Positions 35,047-42,618 of a stretch of 63,163 nt of DNA are shown here, piece after piece. Source of the DNA: Clostridia bacterium (GTDB taxonomy: Bacteria > Bacillota > Clostridia > Christensenellales > Borkfalkiaceae). The position numbers were made by a program, and so were the translations under genes. The DNA lies in assembly GCA_017522945.1 (NCBI GenBank), contig JAFWXT010000079.1, positions 1 to 63,163 of the forward strand, read 5' to 3'. How positions within the stretch are numbered: the stretch's first letter is position 1; each line of letters begins with the position of its first letter. The notes under the pieces are model-generated. The model was not told the origin of the DNA and did no database searches. It worked only from the letters and a program-made list of their open reading frames with translations.

Positions 35047-35409
35047 ATGGCATTATATGAATCGGGGCAAATGTATTTAGAAGCAATACACGTGCTATTA
35101 CAACAAAATAAAAAGGTACGCGCTATTGATATTTGTGCATATTTAGGATACACCAAACCTTCAGTAAGTCGTGCGGTTGGTATTTTAAAACGCAATAATT
35201 ATATTTTAGTTGATGGTGATGGTTATATCAGTATGACAGAAGAAGGTAAACAAATTGCCGAAAATTTATACGAACGCCACACGGTACTCACAAATATGCT
35301 TATTTCGCTTGGCGTTGATGAGAAAACCGCAACCGAAGATGCTTGCCGTATGGAGCACGTTATTAGCGACAAAACCTTTAACGCAATAAAAAACAAATAT
35401 TTAAAATAA
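35047..35409 (+). CDS. DtxR/MntR-family metalloregulator
   Basis: 120 residues: winged helix (VRAIDICAYLGYTKPSVSRAVGILKRNNYILVDGDGYISMTEEG) and a short metal-binding dimer domain (AENLYERHTVLTNMLISLGV, EDACRMEHVISDKT). The Cys-x-x-Glu-His of DACRMEHVIS fits iron or manganese sensing. No SH3 domain, as in MntR-sized members. Divergent from feoA, with two matching palindromes in the feo operon, so the likely target is iron uptake. Confidence 0.9.
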   Translation: MALYESGQMYLEAIHVLLQQNKKVRAIDICAYLGYTKPSVSRAVGILKRNNYILVDGDGYISMTEEGKQIAENLYERHTVLTNMLISLGVDEKTATEDACRMEHVISDKTFNAIKNKYLK

Positions 35410-35431
35410 TTAAAACTAAAAACTTTCAAAC

Positions 35432-35470
35432 AAAAAAATCAGGTTTAATAACAACCTGATTTTTTATTTT
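35432..35470 (+). terminator. Bidirectional terminator between dtxR-family gene and nrdD
   Basis: Stem AATCAGGTT/AACCTGATT, 7-nt loop, T tract on both strands. Confidence 0.85.
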
Positions 35471-35472
35471 TT

Positions 35473-37869
35473 TTATTTTCTTAAGTTTTCGTTATAAAAT
35501 TTGCGGATTTCGCCTTCGTCTTTATAAAGAGCGTAACCGTCGTTTAAAGGAACTACTAAAGTTGGAGCTTTGGTTATTCCGTAAGCCTTAACTAAATCAA
35601 CTTGTTCGTAGCAATCAACAACGTCGTAACTAACGCCAGCTTTATCAAATATTGCTTTTATAGCCTTACAGCGTGGGCAAGTTGAAGTTGTGAAAAGAGT
35701 AAGATTTGTTAAGCTTGAGCCATTTTGCTCTTGTTCAAGCGAGCATGCGCCACTTTCGCAAGAATTTTCAACGCCACCCTTTGGTTGATAGTTAGGGTTT
35801 GCAACGTCGTAAAGTTTTCTTGCTTTAAATTCTTGGCTCTTACCCGCATTCCAGTTTTGAACTGGGCGATAATAACCGGTAATTCTGCTGTAAACTTCGG
35901 TTGCCTCACCACATTCTGGGCAAGTATAGTGCTCACCTTTAATATAGCCGTGATCTTTACAAACCGAATAAGTTGGAGATAATGTATAGTAAGGAAGTTG
36001 ATAATTTTCAGCAATCTTTCTTACTAAATTAGCAGCAGCCTTCCAATCTGGCAACTTTTCACCGATAAAGGCGTGGAATACAGTACCCGAAGTGTAAAGA
36101 GTTTGAAGCTCGTCTTGAATATCAAGTGCCGAGAAAATATCGTCGGTATAGCCAACAGGTAAGTGCGAACTGTTAGTATAATATGGCGTTTCGCCTTCCT
36201 TTGCGGCAGTTATAATATCTGGAAAATCTTTAACGTCGTGCTTTGCCATACGATAGCTTGTAGATTCGGCAGGTGTAGCTTCTAAGTTATATAAATCGCC
36301 GTATTGTTCTTGGTAATCGGAAAGTCTTTCACGCATGTGATTTAAAACTTCTTTAGTAAACTGTTGGGCTTCTTTATGGGTTAAATCTTTAGCAATCCAT
36401 TTTGCGTTTAAGCAGGCTTCGTTCATACCAACTAAACCTATAGTTGAGAAGTGATTGCTAAAAGTTCCCAAATAACGCTTAGTATAAGGATATAATCCAG
36501 AGTCTAAAAGCCTTGTAATAACCGTTCTTTTAACCTTTAGAGAGCGAGCCGAAATATCCATAAGTTTATCTAAACGCTTATAAAAATCGCTTTCATCTGC
36601 CGATAAATAAGCAATTCTTGGAATATTGATTGTAACAACACCAACCGAACCGGTGCTTTCACCGCTACCAAAGAAACCACCCGATTTTTTTCTAAGTTCT
36701 CTTAAGTCAAGGCGTAAACGACAGCACATACTTCTTATATCGCTTGGTTCCATATCGCTGTTAATATAGTTGCTAAAGTATGGAGTGCCGTATTTTGAAG
36801 TCATTTCAAACAAAAGCTTGTTGTTTTCTGTTTCAGACCAGTCGAAAGTTTTAGTAATTGAATATGTTGGAATTGGATATTGAAAACCGCGTCCGTTCGC
36901 GTCGCCCTCAATCATAGTTTCAATAAAGGCTTTGTTTATCATATCCATTTCAGCCTTACAGTCTTTGTACTTAAATGGCATTTCCTTACCGCCAACAATT
37001 GCAGGAAGTTCGGCAAGGTCGGCAGGAACAGTCCAGTCCAAAGTGATATTTGAAAATGGCGCTTGAGTTCCCCAACGGCTTGGTATATTTACACCGTAAA
37101 TAAACGATTCAATACATTTTTTAGTTTCACGATAACTTAAATTATCAGCTTTTACAAAAGGCGCTAAGTAAGTATCGAAGGAAGAAAAGGCTTGAGCCCC
37201 TGCCCATTCGTTTTGCATTATGCCCAAGAAGTTAACCATTTGATTACATAGCGTCGCTAAGTGTTTTGCAGGCGCAGAAGTAATTTTTCCAGGTACACCG
37301 CCTAACCCTTCTTTAATAAGTTGTTTAAGCGACCAACCTGCGCAATAACCTGTAAGCATTGAAAGGTCGTGAATGTGAATTTCGGTATTTCTGTGCGCGT
37401 CGGCAATTTCCTTATCGTAAATTTCACTAAGCCAATAGTTTGCCGTTACCGCGCCCGAGTTACTTAAAATTAAACCGCCAACCGAATACGTTACGGTAGA
37501 GTTTTCTTTTACGCGCCAGTCGATAGAATTTACGTAACTATTAACAATGTCTTTATAGTCGATAATAGTTGACTTGATATCACGCATTTTAGCGTGGTTT
37601 TTACGGTATAAAATGTAACTTTTAGCAACGTCGTGATAGCCGGTTTCGCTTAAAATCTTTTCAACGCTATCTTGTATATCTTCAACTGCAATCTTGTTAT
37701 CTTTTACCTTGCTTGCAAAATCCGCAGTAACCTTTATTGAAATTAAATCTATAACGTTATCGTCGTAAGGCTTATTCGTAGCTTCAAACGCCCTTACAAT
37801 CGCATTACTAATCTTTTTTAAATCAAATTCAATCGCACTTCCATCTCTTTTAATAACTAAATACTTCAT
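35473..37869 (-). CDS. nrdD: Anaerobic ribonucleotide reductase (class III) with C-terminal glutaredoxin-like domain
   Basis: 798 residues. N-terminal ATP-cone (about 1-90, YLVIKRDGSAIEFDLKKI), catalytic core (about 110-690: HIHDLSMLTGYCAGWSL, FIYGVNIPSRWGTQAPFSN), zinc-binding CKDHGYIKGEHYTCPECG, and the glycyl-radical region ITGYYRPVQNWNAGKSQEF. A fused domain (about 715-798, TLFTTSTCPRCKAIKAIF...KAPTLVV) is glutaredoxin/thioredoxin-like with CPRC. Class III enzymes use formate or a thiol reductant; the fused domain suggests the thiol type. The activase NrdG is not in the window. RBS AAGGAGG. Confidence 0.95.
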   Translation of the reverse strand: MKYLVIKRDGSAIEFDLKKISNAIVRAFEATNKPYDDNVIDLISIKVTADFASKVKDNKIAVEDIQDSVEKILSETGYHDVAKSYILYRKNHAKMRDIKSTIIDYKDIVNSYVNSIDWRVKENSTVTYSVGGLILSNSGAVTANYWLSEIYDKEIADAHRNTEIHIHDLSMLTGYCAGWSLKQLIKEGLGGVPGKITSAPAKHLATLCNQMVNFLGIMQNEWAGAQAFSSFDTYLAPFVKADNLSYRETKKCIESFIYGVNIPSRWGTQAPFSNITLDWTVPADLAELPAIVGGKEMPFKYKDCKAEMDMINKAFIETMIEGDANGRGFQYPIPTYSITKTFDWSETENNKLLFEMTSKYGTPYFSNYINSDMEPSDIRSMCCRLRLDLRELRKKSGGFFGSGESTGSVGVVTINIPRIAYLSADESDFYKRLDKLMDISARSLKVKRTVITRLLDSGLYPYTKRYLGTFSNHFSTIGLVGMNEACLNAKWIAKDLTHKEAQQFTKEVLNHMRERLSDYQEQYGDLYNLEATPAESTSYRMAKHDVKDFPDIITAAKEGETPYYTNSSHLPVGYTDDIFSALDIQDELQTLYTSGTVFHAFIGEKLPDWKAAANLVRKIAENYQLPYYTLSPTYSVCKDHGYIKGEHYTCPECGEATEVYSRITGYYRPVQNWNAGKSQEFKARKLYDVANPNYQPKGGVENSCESGACSLEQEQNGSSLTNLTLFTTSTCPRCKAIKAIFDKAGVSYDVVDCYEQVDLVKAYGITKAPTLVVPLNDGYALYKDEGEIRKFYNENLRK

Positions 37870-38105
37870 TTGTAATCCTCCTTAAAAAAATTATATATAG
37901 ACGAATTGTGTAATAACCTTATAAAACTTATATTAGCTTTAAACTCTCCATTTTTACCTTTTTTCGTAAAGTAATGGGCGATAGAGAGAAAAAAAACAAC
38001 CGTATCAAAATAATACAGCGTTAAATTAAAACTAAAAGCAAATACAAGCGAGCAATAAAGGGTTTTAAGCGTTACCTTGCGCACCCTTTTTGCGCTTGGG
38101 ACTAT

Positions 38106-38134
38106 ATGTTAACACATTAAAAATTAAAAGTCAA
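38106..38134 (-). promoter_or_regulatory. Promoter of nrdD
   Basis: Minus strand: TTGACT (38129-38134), 17 bp, TAACAT (38106-38111). It gives a leader of about 230 nt before nrdD. Confidence 0.65.
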
Positions 38135-38152
38135 CAAAAATATGCCAAATTT

Positions 38153-38196
38153 CTATATATTGTATTTTATTTTTTTATCTCACACAATATGTTGTG
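38153..38196. promoter_or_regulatory. Pair of NrdR-box-like sites upstream of nrdD
   Basis: CTATATATTG (38153-38162) and the dyad CACAATATGTTGTG (38183-38196) have centres 32 bp apart. NrdR boxes occur in pairs spaced by whole helical turns, and 31-32 bp is typical. They lie just upstream of the nrdD promoter. Confidence 0.55.
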
Positions 38197-38480
38197 CATA
38201 TAAAAAATTTTTTTAAATAATTATACATAAAAAATTTACCTTAAAAACACACTTTTAAAAGCAAAACTATCCAATATTTAAAGGTATTTTAACACGCGTT
38301 TGTAAGCACATTCAAAAGCAAAACTAAAACAACTACTATAAAAGGTATTTAGTCCTTTAAAAGTGTGTAAGCATATATTCAAAAATTGAATACCAAATAT
38401 TCATTTTACCTACTTACCCCACTTTTAGTTATTATAATTATTAATTAATTGTATAAAAGTAATAAGCAGGTAAAAAACTG
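38197..38480. other. AT-rich non-coding region with a long-range inverted repeat
   Basis: No gene seen. ACACACTTTTAAAAG (38247-38261) and CCTTTAAAAGTGTGT (38354-38368) form an inverted repeat with one mismatch. Inside are two copies of AAAAGCAAAACTA (38258, 38314) and of AAAGGTATTT (38280, 38341). The function is unknown; no T-box core is found ahead of glyS. Confidence 0.5.
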
Positions 38481-38509
38481 TTGACAAAGAATAAAAATAA
38501 ATATAAAAT
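38481..38509 (+). promoter_or_regulatory. Promoter of the glycyl-tRNA synthetase gene
   Basis: TTGACA (38481-38486), 17 bp, TAAAAT (38504-38509); the start codon follows 54 bp later after AAAAGGAG. Confidence 0.85.
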
Positions 38510-38563
38510 ATAGAAGTTAAAACAAAACTTACGCTTAAAGCCATTAAGCGCAAAAGGAGATTT

Positions 38564-39943
38564 ATGGAAGAAAAAAGAGCTGTTACCATGGATAAATTGG
38601 TAAACCTATGCAAATCACGCGGAATAATTTTCCCCGGTAGCGATATCTACGGTGGAATGGGCAACACTTGGGACTACGGCCCCGTAGGCGTTGAAATTAA
38701 AAACAACGTTAAACGTTGTTGGTGGAAGCGCTTCGTTCAAGAAAGCGACAATTCTTTTGGTGTTGACGCTGCAATTTTAATGAACCCAACAGTTTGGGAA
38801 GCAAGCGGTCACACTGCATCATTCTCTGACCCTAAAATGGATTGTAAAGAATGTAAAACTCGCCACAGAGCAGATACTTTAATTGAAAATCATTCAAAGG
38901 GCGCAGTAAATCCCGATACAATGACTAACGAAGAAATGGAACAATACATTTTTGAAAATAAAGTAGTTTGTCCAAAATGCGGTAAAAGCAACTTTACTAA
39001 TATTAGAACCTTCAACCTAATGTTTGAAACTTCACGCGGTGTAACCGAAGGCGATAAGGATACTATTTACCTACGCCCAGAAACTGCACAAGGCGAATTC
39101 GTTAACTTTTTAGCAGTTCAACGCACAACACGCGCAAAAGTTCCTTTTGGTATAGGTCAAATAGGTAAGGCGTTTAGAAACGAAATTACCCCAGGTAACT
39201 TTATTTTTAGAACTATCGAATTTGAACAAATGGAACATCAATGGTTCTGCAAGGAAGGTAGCGACCAAGAATTTTACGATTTCTTTAAAAATAAAGCACA
39301 CGAATTTTTAACCGACCTTGGCATTAGCGAAAATCACTTACGCTTTAAAGACCACGATAAATTCGCGCACTATGCAAAAGCCGCTTGCGATATTCAATAC
39401 TTATTCCCTATCGGTTGGTCAGAACTTAATGGTATTCACAATAGAACGGATTTTGACTTAAAGCGTCACCAAGAATATTCTGGCAAGAGCATGCTTTATA
39501 CCGACCCATTCACTAACGAAAAATATATTCCTTACGTTATTGAATACTCTATCGGTGCAGATAGACTTATGCTTGCGCTTCTTTCTGAAGCATACGATGA
39601 AGAAACCCTTGAAGGTGGCGATACAAGAGTTGTTATGCACTTCCACCCTGCAATTGCAGCGTATAAGGTTGCTGTATTACCACTTCAAAAGAACCTTAGC
39701 GAAAAGGCTAAAGAAGTTTATAAAAAACTTACAAAACACTTCCCTTGCACTTACGACGAAGCAGGCTCAATCGGTAAAAGATATCGCCGTCAAGACGAAA
39801 TCGGTACTCCTTACTGCTTAACTATCGACTTTGATACCTTAGAAGATAACACGGTAACTATTCGTGACCGCGACACTATGAGTCAAATTCGTTTATCAAT
39901 CGACGAAGTTATTCCGTTCATTCAAAGCAAATTAGTATTCTAA
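38564..39943 (+). CDS. glyS: Glycyl-tRNA synthetase, single-chain dimeric type
   Basis: 459 residues, the alpha2 class II enzyme. It charges tRNA-Gly. Seen: LCKSRGIIFPGSDIYGGMGNTWDYGPVGVEIKNN at the N-terminus, zinc-site cysteines CKECKTRH and CPKCGK, motif 2 FRNEITPGNFIFRTIEFEQMEHQWFC, motif 3 GADRLMLALL and the C-terminal anticodon-binding domain. Ends just before a strong terminator. Confidence 0.97.
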   Translation: MEEKRAVTMDKLVNLCKSRGIIFPGSDIYGGMGNTWDYGPVGVEIKNNVKRCWWKRFVQESDNSFGVDAAILMNPTVWEASGHTASFSDPKMDCKECKTRHRADTLIENHSKGAVNPDTMTNEEMEQYIFENKVVCPKCGKSNFTNIRTFNLMFETSRGVTEGDKDTIYLRPETAQGEFVNFLAVQRTTRAKVPFGIGQIGKAFRNEITPGNFIFRTIEFEQMEHQWFCKEGSDQEFYDFFKNKAHEFLTDLGISENHLRFKDHDKFAHYAKAACDIQYLFPIGWSELNGIHNRTDFDLKRHQEYSGKSMLYTDPFTNEKYIPYVIEYSIGADRLMLALLSEAYDEETLEGGDTRVVMHFHPAIAAYKVAVLPLQKNLSEKAKEVYKKLTKHFPCTYDEAGSIGKRYRRQDEIGTPYCLTIDFDTLEDNTVTIRDRDTMSQIRLSIDEVIPFIQSKLVF

Positions 39944-39985
39944 TTTAAAGGTTTTTTAAACGAATAACAAACTAAAAAAAATAAC

Positions 39986-40019
39986 GCCTTGAAGTTTTTT
40001 GCTTCAAGGCTCTTTTATT
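39986..40019 (+). terminator. Terminator after glyS
   Basis: Stem GCCTTGAAG/CTTCAAGGC with a 7-nt loop, then TCTTTTATTT. Confidence 0.9.
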
Positions 40020-40031
40020 TTACTATTTAGT

Positions 40032-40130
40032 TTAAATTATTACCACTTTGTTGGCACACCCTACGGTAAAACATAACCCTAAACATACTAAACAAAGCAT
40101 TGAAAGAATTTTAATTAAAAGTTTTTGCAT
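40032..40130 (-). CDS. 32-residue lipoprotein signal peptide-like ORF, probable gene remnant
   Basis: AAAGGAG lies ahead of ATG 40130; the product MQKLLIKILSMLCLVCLG... has a hydrophobic core and a TVGC lipobox, then stops after NKVVII. In another frame, the last bases read GVPTKW and stop, 20 of 23 bases identical to the tail of the LRR gene at 13961. The simplest reading is an LRR lipoprotein gene whose middle was deleted, leaving start and end. It could instead be a true tiny lipoprotein. Confidence 0.5.
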   Translation of the reverse strand: MQKLLIKILSMLCLVCLGLCFTVGCANKVVII

Positions 40131-40261
40131 AATCGCAATACTCCTTTAATGAATCATAAAAATACAATTAAGCAAAGTATAACATATTTAAACATATATT
40201 GCAACAAAAAATTGTTTTGAAAATAAATTGATAAATAAAAGAACACGCGCCATCCTTTACA

Positions 40262-40312
40262 TGCCTATATGCTGCCCTTGTCATGTTGAGCGAAGTCGAA
40301 GTATCTCACAAA
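40262..40312. repeat. Second copy of the interspersed GAGCGAAG/CGAAG repeat
   Basis: The stretch with TGTTGAGCGAAGTCGAAG and TATCTCAC resembles the repeat at about 13740-13885. It lies between the signal-peptide remnant and the LRR terminator. Confidence 0.45.
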
Positions 40313-40346
40313 AAACGTTATAAAATATTATTACTCTTTTTAACAG

Positions 40347-40385
40347 TAAAAAAGCCTTGCTAATCAACTTATAGCAAGGCTTTTA
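40347..40385 (-). terminator. Terminator of the LRR lipoprotein gene
   Basis: Stem AAAAGCCTTGCTA/TAGCAAGGCTTTT, then TTTAC on the minus strand, 19 bp after the stop. Confidence 0.88.
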
Positions 40386-40403
40386 ATATTTTATTACAAT
40401 TTT

Positions 40404-42008
40404 TTATTCTCCATTATAATTATACGTTATAGTGTAGTTACCGGTATTAGAGTCCCAATCATAACCTTTTGAAATAGCATTCCTCATATCTTGTGTTCCT
40501 CTATATTTAATAGATGTTAAACTACTGCAATCTTCAAACGCATAATTACCAATAGAAGTTACGCTATCGGGAATTTCAATCGAAGTTAAACTACTGCAAT
40601 TATAAAACGCATAAGAACGAATAGAAGTTACGCTATCGGGAATTTCAATCGAAGTTAAACTACTGCAACGCTCGAACGCATTAGAACCAATAGAAGTTAC
40701 GCTATCTGGTATTTCAATCGAAGTTAAACTACTGCAACCCCTAAACGCATATTCACCAATAGAAGTTACGCTACTTGGTATAGTAAAACTTTCATCCTTT
40801 TTACCAATTGCATATTGAATTAAAATTGTTTTATTTTTATTATATAAATTACCATCTATCGATGAATAGTTTGCGTTGTTTTCGTTTACAGTAATTGAAG
40901 TTAAACTACTGCAATAACAAAACGCACCACCACCAATAGAAGTTACGCTATTTGGCAACTCAACCGAAGTTAAACTACTGCAATTCCAAAACGCAGAATA
41001 ACCAATTGAAGTTACACTATTTGGTATTTCAATCGAAGTTAAACTATCGCAACCACTAAACGCACCACCACCAATAGAAGTTACACCATCGCCTATTTCA
41101 ACCGAAGTTAAACTACTGCAATTCCAAAACGCCCTTTCACCAATAGAAGTTACGCCATCTGGTATTTCAACCGAAGTTAAACTACTGCAATTCCAAAACG
41201 CCCTTTCACCAATTGAGCCGCCTGTTATTGTTACTTTTTTTAGCGAACTTGGTATATAATAATGATAGTAGGTGGAACTGCTATAATAATATTGATAAGT
41301 AGCACCCGAAATTGATGAATTACTACTGCGCGTAGTATAACCAAAAATATAACCAAATACTGCTTGATATCCCGTTGCAGTAGCACTTGCTCCTACAAAG
41401 GGGATGGTTATTTCTTCTAAACTACTGCAACCATAAAACGCATAAGAACCAATAGAAGTTACGCTATTAGGAATTTCAATCGAAGTTAAACTACTGCAAT
41501 CATAAAACGCCCTATCCCCAATAGAAGTTACGCTATCGCCTATTTCTACCGAAGTTAAATTATAGCAATCTTCAAACGCATAAGAACCAATAGAAGTTAC
41601 GCTATTAGGAATTTCAATTGAAGTTAAACTACTGCAATATCTAAACGCACCATGACCAATTGAGGTTACTCTATCGGGCAACTCAACCGAAGTTAAACTA
41701 CTGCAATAATAAAACGCATGGTCACCCACTTCTGTTACAGGTTTATCATTATACGTTGAAGGTATAACAATTGTATTTGGTAAATTATAAGTTTCTTTTA
41801 GTCTAACGCTATAAGTCCCGTTTGAAAGCAAAGTAAAATTAAAAATTGAATTTTCTTCTTTAATACTTGGGACATTATTTGCACCTGCACTATTCGTAGC
41901 ATCATTTTTGTTACTACCCGGGCCTTTACAACCATACAATAAGCAACTTAAACTTATACAAATAAAGCAAACAATTGTAAAAGTTTTTAACCACGCCTTT
42001 CTTTTCAT
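40404..42008 (-). CDS. LRR (BspA-type) surface lipoprotein
   Basis: 534 residues. ATG 42008 has AAGGAG upstream. Signal peptide with lipobox LYGC (Cys about residue 27), a Ser/Asn-rich linker, the domain FTLLSNGTYSVRL also found in the LRR lipoprotein at the left edge, then about 14 LRR_5 units (AFYYCSSLTSVELPDRVTSIG type). A 70-residue loop with Tyr/Ser-rich sequence (about 205-265) interrupts the array. Should be lipid-anchored outside the cell; ligand unknown. Near-identical repeat DNA invites recombination. Controlled by leader copy 3. Confidence 0.92.
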   Translation of the reverse strand: MKRKAWLKTFTIVCFICISLSCLLYGCKGPGSNKNDATNSAGANNVPSIKEENSIFNFTLLSNGTYSVRLKETYNLPNTIVIPSTYNDKPVTEVGDHAFYYCSSLTSVELPDRVTSIGHGAFRYCSSLTSIEIPNSVTSIGSYAFEDCYNLTSVEIGDSVTSIGDRAFYDCSSLTSIEIPNSVTSIGSYAFYGCSSLEEITIPFVGASATATGYQAVFGYIFGYTTRSSNSSISGATYQYYYSSSTYYHYYIPSSLKKVTITGGSIGERAFWNCSSLTSVEIPDGVTSIGERAFWNCSSLTSVEIGDGVTSIGGGAFSGCDSLTSIEIPNSVTSIGYSAFWNCSSLTSVELPNSVTSIGGGAFCYCSSLTSITVNENNANYSSIDGNLYNKNKTILIQYAIGKKDESFTIPSSVTSIGEYAFRGCSSLTSIEIPDSVTSIGSNAFERCSSLTSIEIPDSVTSIRSYAFYNCSSLTSIEIPDSVTSIGNYAFEDCSSLTSIKYRGTQDMRNAISKGYDWDSNTGNYTITYNYNGE

Positions 42009-42249
42009 ACTTTTCTCCTTTAGCACTTTTTATAAAAATTTTTAAAACAAAAAAAGTGGCGTATGCAAAAGCAAACGACACCCAATAAAAGTGACTTTCG
42101 CTTTGCTGCGACACAACTACATTCATATCCAAAAAACAAAAGATTTATGTAATGCGAAAAGGTACACTTCTACCCAGAAGTATACTTTTGTTTTTGAATA
42201 TAAAGTTATGTCGCAAGTTTATTTTAGCACTTTTACCCACTTAAGTCAA
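42009..42249 (-). promoter_or_regulatory. Promoter and structured attenuator leader, copy 3 of 4
   Basis: Minus strand: TTGACT (42244-42249), 17 bp, TAAAAT (42221-42226); start about 42214-42217. From 5' to 3': TGCGACA pairs with TGTCGCA; AACT with AGTT; TTCAAAAACAAAAG with CTTTTGTTTTTTGGA; apical hairpin GTATACTTCT-GGGT-AGAAGTGTAC (42162-42185); unpaired CTTTTCGCATTACATAAA. After the 3' strand of the basal stem comes the terminator hairpin GTGTCGTTTGC/GCATACGCCAC (42056-42081) with TTTTTTTGTTTT. The segment GTGTCGCAGCAAAGC overlaps the basal stem and can pair with the terminator's 3' half. So the basal stem favours termination and its loss favours readthrough. Confidence 0.8.
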
Positions 42250-42275
42250 GGTTTTAATATACTATATAAAATTTT

Positions 42276-42304
42276 AAGGGGGTACGTATCTTACCCCCTT
42301 TTTT
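42276..42304. terminator. Terminator-like hairpin downstream of the tandem repeats
   Basis: Stem AAGGGGGTA/TACCCCCTT with a 7-nt loop. The T tract is better on the plus strand (TTTTTT) than on the minus strand (TTAAAATTTT), yet the only upstream gene is the minus-strand ROK gene. Confidence 0.6.
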
Positions 42305-42370
42305 GTAATATTTATGCATTTAGTTGTTATACCGTGCGTTAGTCCAACCACGCCAAGCCCATTTTATTTC

Positions 42371-42602
42371 AAATAAGGCTTAGATGCGAGTTAGTGGCAC
42401 TATAAGGAGCATTGACTGACGGGCGCGTACTTTTTGCGTACGTGACCTAGGCAAGCGCACCTTTAGTGGTAATAAAACCAACGATTATTTATATTTTAAA
42501 TAAGCCTTAGATGCGAGTTAGTGGCACTATAAGGAGCATTGACTGACGGGCGCGTACTTTTTGCGTACGCAACCGAAGGAAAGCGCACCTTTAGTGACAA
42601 TA
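42371..42602. repeat. Two tandem copies of a ~104-bp non-coding repeat
   Basis: Copy A 42371-42473 and copy B 42498-42602, offset 127 bp, nearly identical from AAATAAG.CTTAGATGCGAG to GCGCACCTTTAGTG. Each contains the hairpin GCGTAC-TTTTTGC-GTACGY and the block GAGTTAGTGGCACTATAAGG. An inverted copy of AAATAAGCCTTA closes the array at about 42614-42625, inside the end of the ROK gene. No protein frame is shared. Could be a small RNA pair or a remnant of a mobile unit. Confidence 0.7.
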
Positions 42603-42618
42603 ACGAAGTATATAAGGC

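Noticed and set aside
37866..38084. 72-codon frame in the nrdD leader ending in ATGA at the nrdD start
   Set aside because: It starts at GTG without a good RBS, has no family resemblance, and the region is a 5' untranslated leader by promoter position. The ATGA overlap is noted but weak.
38370..38563. T-box riboswitch before glyS, and likewise before aroC
   Set aside because: The conserved T-box core (AGGGTGGNACCGCG) and a specifier loop are absent from both leaders.
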